Assembly (NCBI GenBank): GCA_041621755.1
Contig: JBFKAE010000130.1
Coordinates: forward strand, 1-8,882
Origin: Sphingosinicella sp041621755
Lineage (GTDB): Bacteria; Pseudomonadota; Alphaproteobacteria; Sphingomonadales; Sphingomonadaceae
Length of the DNA: 8,882 bases
Reading direction: 5' to 3'
Below the pieces are notes generated by a model. That model made no database searches and had not been told where the DNA came from. It saw nothing but the letters and a program-made list of their open reading frames with translations. Shown here in pieces: positions 6,649 to 8,882 of the stretch (the stretch's first letter is position 1; the number at the start of each line of letters is the position of its first letter). Both the position numbers and the translations under genes were made by a program.

Positions 6649-7581
6649 CTAACCGAGATATTTTCCGGTCAGGTTCATACTCACCTGATACAAATCCTCA
6701 CCTTTGGTCGAATCTCGTGCCGCCTCGGACTCAGGGGCAGGTCCGCCTGTAAATTCGATATAGTCGCCGGATTGAAATCCCGGCTGGGGCGCCATGATCA
6801 GCCCCACCAATGTTTCGGACGATTTGGCCACCGAGCTCATCGACCGGACAAACGGGCGGAACAGCGGGATAATATATTTCACGATAAGCTGCACAATCGT
6901 CGGACGCTCCCGCGCCAGAGCCGTGCCAGGCATCATTCCGGGATCGAACGCCAGGAACCTGATCTGGGCCGGGGGAATACGCTTCGCCATATCTCGTATA
7001 AACAATATATTGCACAGCTTCGAAGTGGCGTAGCGATCTATGCCTTGCTCTTCCACGCTGCGCGCTTCACCGACATCGCCGAGCGACACCGCCCGAGCGT
7101 TTTTAAACACCGCACCGATGAAACCAAACCGGGTTGCAAGCGGTTCTTCCGGGTCATGTGTGCCGCTTGCTGTCGAAACAACCAGACTTCCTTCAGCCAT
7201 ATGGGGCATCAGCTTCTGCGTCAGCAGGAAATGGCCGAGATGATTGGTGGCGAAGGTCTCCTCCACTCCATCTTTTGTCATACGCTTTGGCGTGATGATC
7301 TGCAGCCCGGCATTGCATACAAGCTTGTCGATATTCCGGTCAGAACCCAATTGACTGCGCACGGCATCGGCAAAGCCTGCCACCGACTCCATGTCCGCCA
7401 GATCGAGCGGATAAACCGTCAGGTTTCCTTTTTTGCTCAGCGCATTCAGCCGCTTGGCATTAACTGGCGAGCGCGCGCCCGCAATTAATTTCACTCCCGG
7501 GCGCGCCAAGAGCTTTTTCGCCACTTCCAACCCGATACCAGAGGTCGCCCCCGTCATAACCACGATAGAATTTTTTGCCAT
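6649..7581 (-). CDS. Short-chain dehydrogenase/reductase, retinol dehydrogenase / protochlorophyllide reductase-like
   Basis: NAD(P)-dependent oxidoreductase of the classical/extended-loop SDR type, 310 aa from the chosen start. The Rossmann motif TGATSGIG is at 10-17, and AGARS near 34-38 follows beta-2, where the basic residue fits NADP preference. CNAG is at 89-92. The catalytic tetrad reads N113, S139, Y184, K188 (YATSK). The 45-residue gap between Ser and Tyr is longer than in classical SDRs and resembles retinol-dehydrogenase and protochlorophyllide-reductase relatives. The start at 7581 (MAKNSIVV) is preferred over the ATG at 7602, since GGAG lies 9 nt upstream of the former and nothing precedes the latter. 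It is the first structural gene after marR and has an operator-like palindrome just upstream. Likely oxidises or reduces an alcohol/ketone in the same pathway as the downstream flavoenzymes; the substrate is not identifiable. Confidence 0.92.
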   Translation of the reverse strand: MAKNSIVVMTGATSGIGLEVAKKLLARPGVKLIAGARSPVNAKRLNALSKKGNLTVYPLDLADMESVAGFADAVRSQLGSDRNIDKLVCNAGLQIITPKRMTKDGVEETFATNHLGHFLLTQKLMPHMAEGSLVVSTASGTHDPEEPLATRFGFIGAVFKNARAVSLGDVGEARSVEEQGIDRYATSKLCNILFIRDMAKRIPPAQIRFLAFDPGMMPGTALARERPTIVQLIVKYIIPLFRPFVRSMSSVAKSSETLVGLIMAPQPGFQSGDYIEFTGGPAPESEAARDSTKGEDLYQVSMNLTGKYLG

Positions 7582-7613
7582 GAATCTGAACTCCGCATCC
7601 ATATAATGCGTTA

Positions 7614-7642
7614 TTCATATATTACGATTTACGTAATATCAA
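7614..7642 (-). promoter_or_regulatory. Candidate promoter of the dehydrogenase gene
   Basis: On the minus strand TTGATA (7642-7637, 5 of 6 matches to TTGACA) and TATGAA (7619-7614, 4 of 6 matches to TATAAT) are 17 bp apart. The -35 overlaps the marR stop codon, so the dehydrogenase would have its own promoter in addition to read-through from marR. The spacer is occupied by the palindrome at 7619-7639. Confidence 0.5.
7619..7639. promoter_or_regulatory. Probable MarR operator
   Basis: Perfect inverted repeat with 8-bp arms, ATATTACG-N5-CGTAATAT. MarR-family dimers typically bind AT-rich palindromes of about this size. It sits between the -35 and -10 of the candidate dehydrogenase promoter and directly after marR, where binding would block RNA polymerase. 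That the adjacent MarR protein is the ligand is inferred from position. Confidence 0.6.
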
Positions 7643-8076
7643 GATACGGCAGACGAAATCTTTTTCATCATTGCAACAAAGTGGGGCCGTTCATCAGGCC
7701 CCAGCTTTTCCAGCATTTGCTCGCAATGCCTATTCTGTTCGGCAATAACGGCGTCAACGGTCCGGATCCCAGACTCGGTAAGCGAAAGCTGGACAATCCG
7801 CCGATTTTCTTCGGTTCGACTGCGCGTGATAAATCCACGCCTGACCAGACGGTCAATAATCGCGCTGGTGGTGGTGGGCACCACGCCCAGAAAGCTTGAA
7901 ACATCGTTAGCGATGCAGCCTTTATTGCCATGAATGAACAACAGCGCCTGCACGTCCGCTGGGTTCAATTTGGTGTCCCCCGCTTCACTGGAACCTTCAG
8001 CGACCTTGAATGTGCGGACGACATTGCTGATTGCCTCGCGCAGTTCCTCGGCTTGTGCACTATTAATACCTCGCAT
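7639..8076 (-). CDS. MarR-family transcriptional regulator
   Basis: Winged helix-turn-helix repressor, 145 aa, standard for the family. The recognition region runs through NDVSSFLGVVPTTTSAIIDR (about 57-76), followed by LVRRGFITRSRTEENRRIVQ and LSLTESG, the usual MarR wing with the conserved R-x-x-x-E-x-x-R-R pattern. Flanking helices (ELREAISNVVRTF at the N-terminus, the EQNRHCEQMLEKLG region at the C-terminus) would form the dimer interface. MarR proteins commonly release DNA on binding phenolic or aromatic ligands. It is the first gene of the co-directional cluster, 57 nt upstream of the dehydrogenase start. The ATG at 8076 has AGG directly against it and no properly spaced Shine-Dalgarno; an in-frame TAG three codons upstream excludes a longer protein, so leaderless translation is possible. 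Likely repressor of the downstream cluster. Confidence 0.93.
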   Translation of the reverse strand: MRGINSAQAEELREAISNVVRTFKVAEGSSEAGDTKLNPADVQALLFIHGNKGCIANDVSSFLGVVPTTTSAIIDRLVRRGFITRSRTEENRRIVQLSLTESGIRTVDAVIAEQNRHCEQMLEKLGPDERPHFVAMMKKISSAVS

Positions 8077-8083
8077 CCTCGTA

Positions 8084-8095
8084 ATCTACATAGAT
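8084..8095. promoter_or_regulatory. Inverted repeat at the marR start, possible autoregulatory site
   Basis: ATCTA-CA-TAGAT (5-bp arms) lies 7 bp upstream of the marR ATG. On the minus strand TAGATT (8088-8083) could be a -10 element with TTGCGT 17 bp upstream as a weak -35; transcription would then begin at or near the start codon. The half-site differs from that of the stronger palindrome at 7619-7639. Confidence 0.35.
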
Positions 8096-8325
8096 CGTAC
8101 TTTAAACGCAATGCGGTAAACAGGATTCAAAATCCGTTGGTCGCGTCGGGACAACTTGGCGTGATGGGTGAACAAACACTATCTGGCGCCGATAGTGAAA
8201 CTCAAGTTCCATACTGAGACATGCACCACCAGAGGCTATTTCTATCCTGTCACCCGGCAACAAGTGAAAAGACATTCCGCGCAACGCACTATGCGCATAT
8301 CTATACCGCTGCCGCATCCTTCTCC
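8096..8325. other. Spacer between XRE regulator and marR, with a stem-loop at 8177-8197
   Basis: About 230 bp without a recognisable gene. CACTATC and GATAGTG (7-bp perfect arms around TGGCGCC) form a stem-loop. On the minus strand it is followed by TTTGTT, so it could be a weak terminator for the XRE gene, although it lies about 130 nt past the stop. Short ORFs here, including one starting with TTG at 8329 that overlaps the XRE stop, show no family features. Confidence 0.4.
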
Positions 8326-8529
8326 TCAATCGAGCAGCTCCCCCACCTTGACCCCAAGCGCCTCGGCGATCCTGTCAACGACGGTGATGGTGGGGTTCCT
8401 GGCACCTCGTTCGATATCACTGATGTAGGTGCGATGGATATTGGCCTCGAACGCAAACTGTTCCTGCGACAGGCCTTTGGCGGTACGCAGGCGCTTGAGG
8501 TTCTGACCGAGACGATGACGGATATCCAT
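8326..8529 (-). CDS. Small XRE/Cro-type HTH transcriptional regulator
   Basis: A 67-aa single-domain DNA-binding protein. The helix-turn-helix reads LSQEQFAFEANIHRTYISDI (about 20-39) followed by ERGARNPT and IAEALGVKVGELL, the standard Cro/C1 fold and the size of restriction-modification controller proteins and phage or plasmid repressors. The start is taken as the ATG at 8529 (MDIRHRLGQNL); a longer in-frame start at 8553 would add eight residues with no family match, and neither has a clear Shine-Dalgarno. It is divergent from the small membrane-protein ORF at 8650 and lies about 250 bp from a methyltransferase remnant, so a link to a former restriction-modification or mobile module is conceivable. 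Its target is unknown. Confidence 0.88.
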   Translation of the reverse strand: MDIRHRLGQNLKRLRTAKGLSQEQFAFEANIHRTYISDIERGARNPTITVVDRIAEALGVKVGELLD

Positions 8530-8560
8530 GGCGCATGCTGTCTGCACATGCATCTGATCA

Positions 8561-8580
8561 GTCTACAGACGATAGGAGAC
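8561..8580. promoter_or_regulatory. AGAC/GTCT half-site cluster in the divergent XRE control region
   Basis: GTCT-AC-AGAC forms an inverted repeat at 8561-8570, and a further AGAC follows at 8577-8580, 10 bp from the previous one. The cluster lies between the XRE start (8529) and the plus-strand ORF start (8650), where a small XRE dimer could control itself and its neighbour. Candidate operator only. Confidence 0.35.
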
Positions 8581-8588
8581 ATTCGGAC

Positions 8589-8620
8589 TTGACTTCACGC
8601 ACGCGGCAAGCGCTTATGAT
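8589..8620 (+). promoter_or_regulatory. Possible promoter of the small membrane-protein ORF
   Basis: TTGACT (8589-8594) matches a -35 well and TATGAT (8615-8620) matches a -10 well, but the 20-bp spacer is longer than the usual 17-18. The -10 ends 29 bp upstream of the ATG at 8650. No better pair was found in this gap. Confidence 0.35.
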
Positions 8621-8649
8621 GTCACTGATCGTATACATGGGAGTCCGCT

Positions 8650-8882
8650 ATGGAAGACTCGATTATCCTGATGGCCCTCGTCGCGCTGATCGCTGTGATC
8701 GCTGGCTATGTCATTGGCCGCCGGCATCAGATCTGGGTTGATGGCCGGCGCGCCATCCGCAAGCGCCTGCGCCCATTAGAAACTCGCGATGACGGTTGCG
8801 GCCATTGCCCGAGACGAAGCCGTCAATCGGCACATTATATGGCGGGTCGGCAAAGACCATGGCCGCGCGATCCTCCCCGAGC
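8650..8882 (+). CDS. Small single-pass membrane protein ORF, chimeric and open at window end
   Basis: Starts at an ATG with GGGAG 6 nt upstream and has no stop before the window ends (77 codons). Residues 5-22 (IILMALVALIAVIAGYVI) form one hydrophobic segment, followed by a basic stretch GRRHQIWVDGRRAIRKRLRP, as in small membrane-anchored hypothetical proteins. From about codon 44 (position 8780) the ORF reads antisense through a DNA methyltransferase fragment, so the downstream amino acids (rich in R, H and C) are probably not native. The authentic gene may have been cut at this junction. No family recognised. Confidence 0.55.
   Translation, partial: MEDSIILMALVALIAVIAGYVIGRRHQIWVDGRRAIRKRLRPLETRDDGCGHCPRRSRQSAHYMAGRQRPWPRDPPR
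8711..8882 (-). pseudogene. Truncated DNA methyltransferase fragment (motif IV region)
   Basis: Entering from the right edge, the minus strand encodes GEDRAAMVFADPPYNVPIDG and then FVSGNGRNRHREF. DPPY is catalytic motif IV of N6-adenine/N4-cytosine methyltransferases, and NVPIDG..VSG.G...HREF is typical of a methyltransferase type, often with a ParB-like N-terminal domain, common in alphaproteobacteria. In intact relatives HREF continues as AMA-SGE and about 200 further residues. Here homology stops at 8780, and the frame runs through 22 unrelated codons (beginning LMGAGACGW) to a TGA at 8711. The remaining catalytic domain is therefore missing, and the gene is very likely non-functional. Its N-terminal part lies outside the window. 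Confidence 0.8.

Noticed and set aside
6526..7488. Plus-strand 320-aa open frame
   Set aside because: Antisense to the dehydrogenase, whose full SDR tetrad is readable; composition typical of a shadow frame.
8110..8145. tRNA-Leu(CAA)-like stretch (GGTAAAC, then GGATTCAAAATCC)
   Set aside because: It resembles the D-arm end and anticodon arm, but there is no T-arm (no GGTTCGA-type sequence at the right distance) and no matching acceptor stem. At most a fragment; more likely chance.
8102..8329. Minus-strand 75-codon ORF starting with TTG overlapping the XRE stop
   Set aside because: The overlap looks like translational coupling, but the product is arginine-rich without a fold or family and crosses the hairpin at 8177-8197.

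Overview
This window looks like chromosomal or accessory DNA of a sphingomonad (Alphaproteobacteria; Sphingobium, Novosphingobium or Sphingopyxis type). That is inferred from the style of the TonB-dependent receptor (signal peptide, then an EEIVV-x-AQKR TonB box), the abundance of flavin and SDR oxidoreductases, and a DNA methyltransferase remnant of a type familiar from these bacteria. No rRNA, complete tRNA, CRISPR array or transposase is visible.

Positions 1-8076 hold seven genes, all on the minus strand. In transcription order they are a MarR regulator (8076-7639), a short-chain dehydrogenase (7581-6649), a BBE/PCMH-type FAD oxidoreductase (6452-5037), an AhpD-like peroxidase (4973-4323), a thioredoxin reductase (4145-3189), a luciferase-like flavin monooxygenase (3107-1992), and a TonB-dependent receptor that runs off the left edge (1717 to below 1). 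This reads as a substrate-uptake and oxidation cluster: the receptor imports an unknown compound, three oxidoreductases act on it, and the AhpD/TrxB pair could deal with the peroxide that flavin-oxygen chemistry produces. The substrate cannot be read from the sequence.

The best regulatory signal is an inverted repeat of 8-bp arms (ATATTACG-N5-CGTAATAT, 7619-7639). It fills the spacer of a -35/-10 pair just upstream of the dehydrogenase and directly behind the marR stop codon, so MarR probably represses the oxidoreductase genes. Two more regulatory regions stand out. The ahpD-trxB gap has a perfect 12-bp stem-loop and a trxB leader element that can pair either with its neighbour or with trxB codons 2-5. 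The receptor leader has a GTAACC-N4-GGTTAC palindrome.

The right end (8077-8882) is different. A small XRE/Cro-type regulator (8529-8326, minus) is divergent from a small membrane-protein ORF (8650 onward, plus). From about 8780 to the window end the minus strand encodes the motif-IV region of a DNA methyltransferase (DPPYNVPIDG) whose homology stops abruptly after HREF. This marks a rearrangement or island boundary inside the window, and it makes the downstream part of the plus-strand ORF chimeric.
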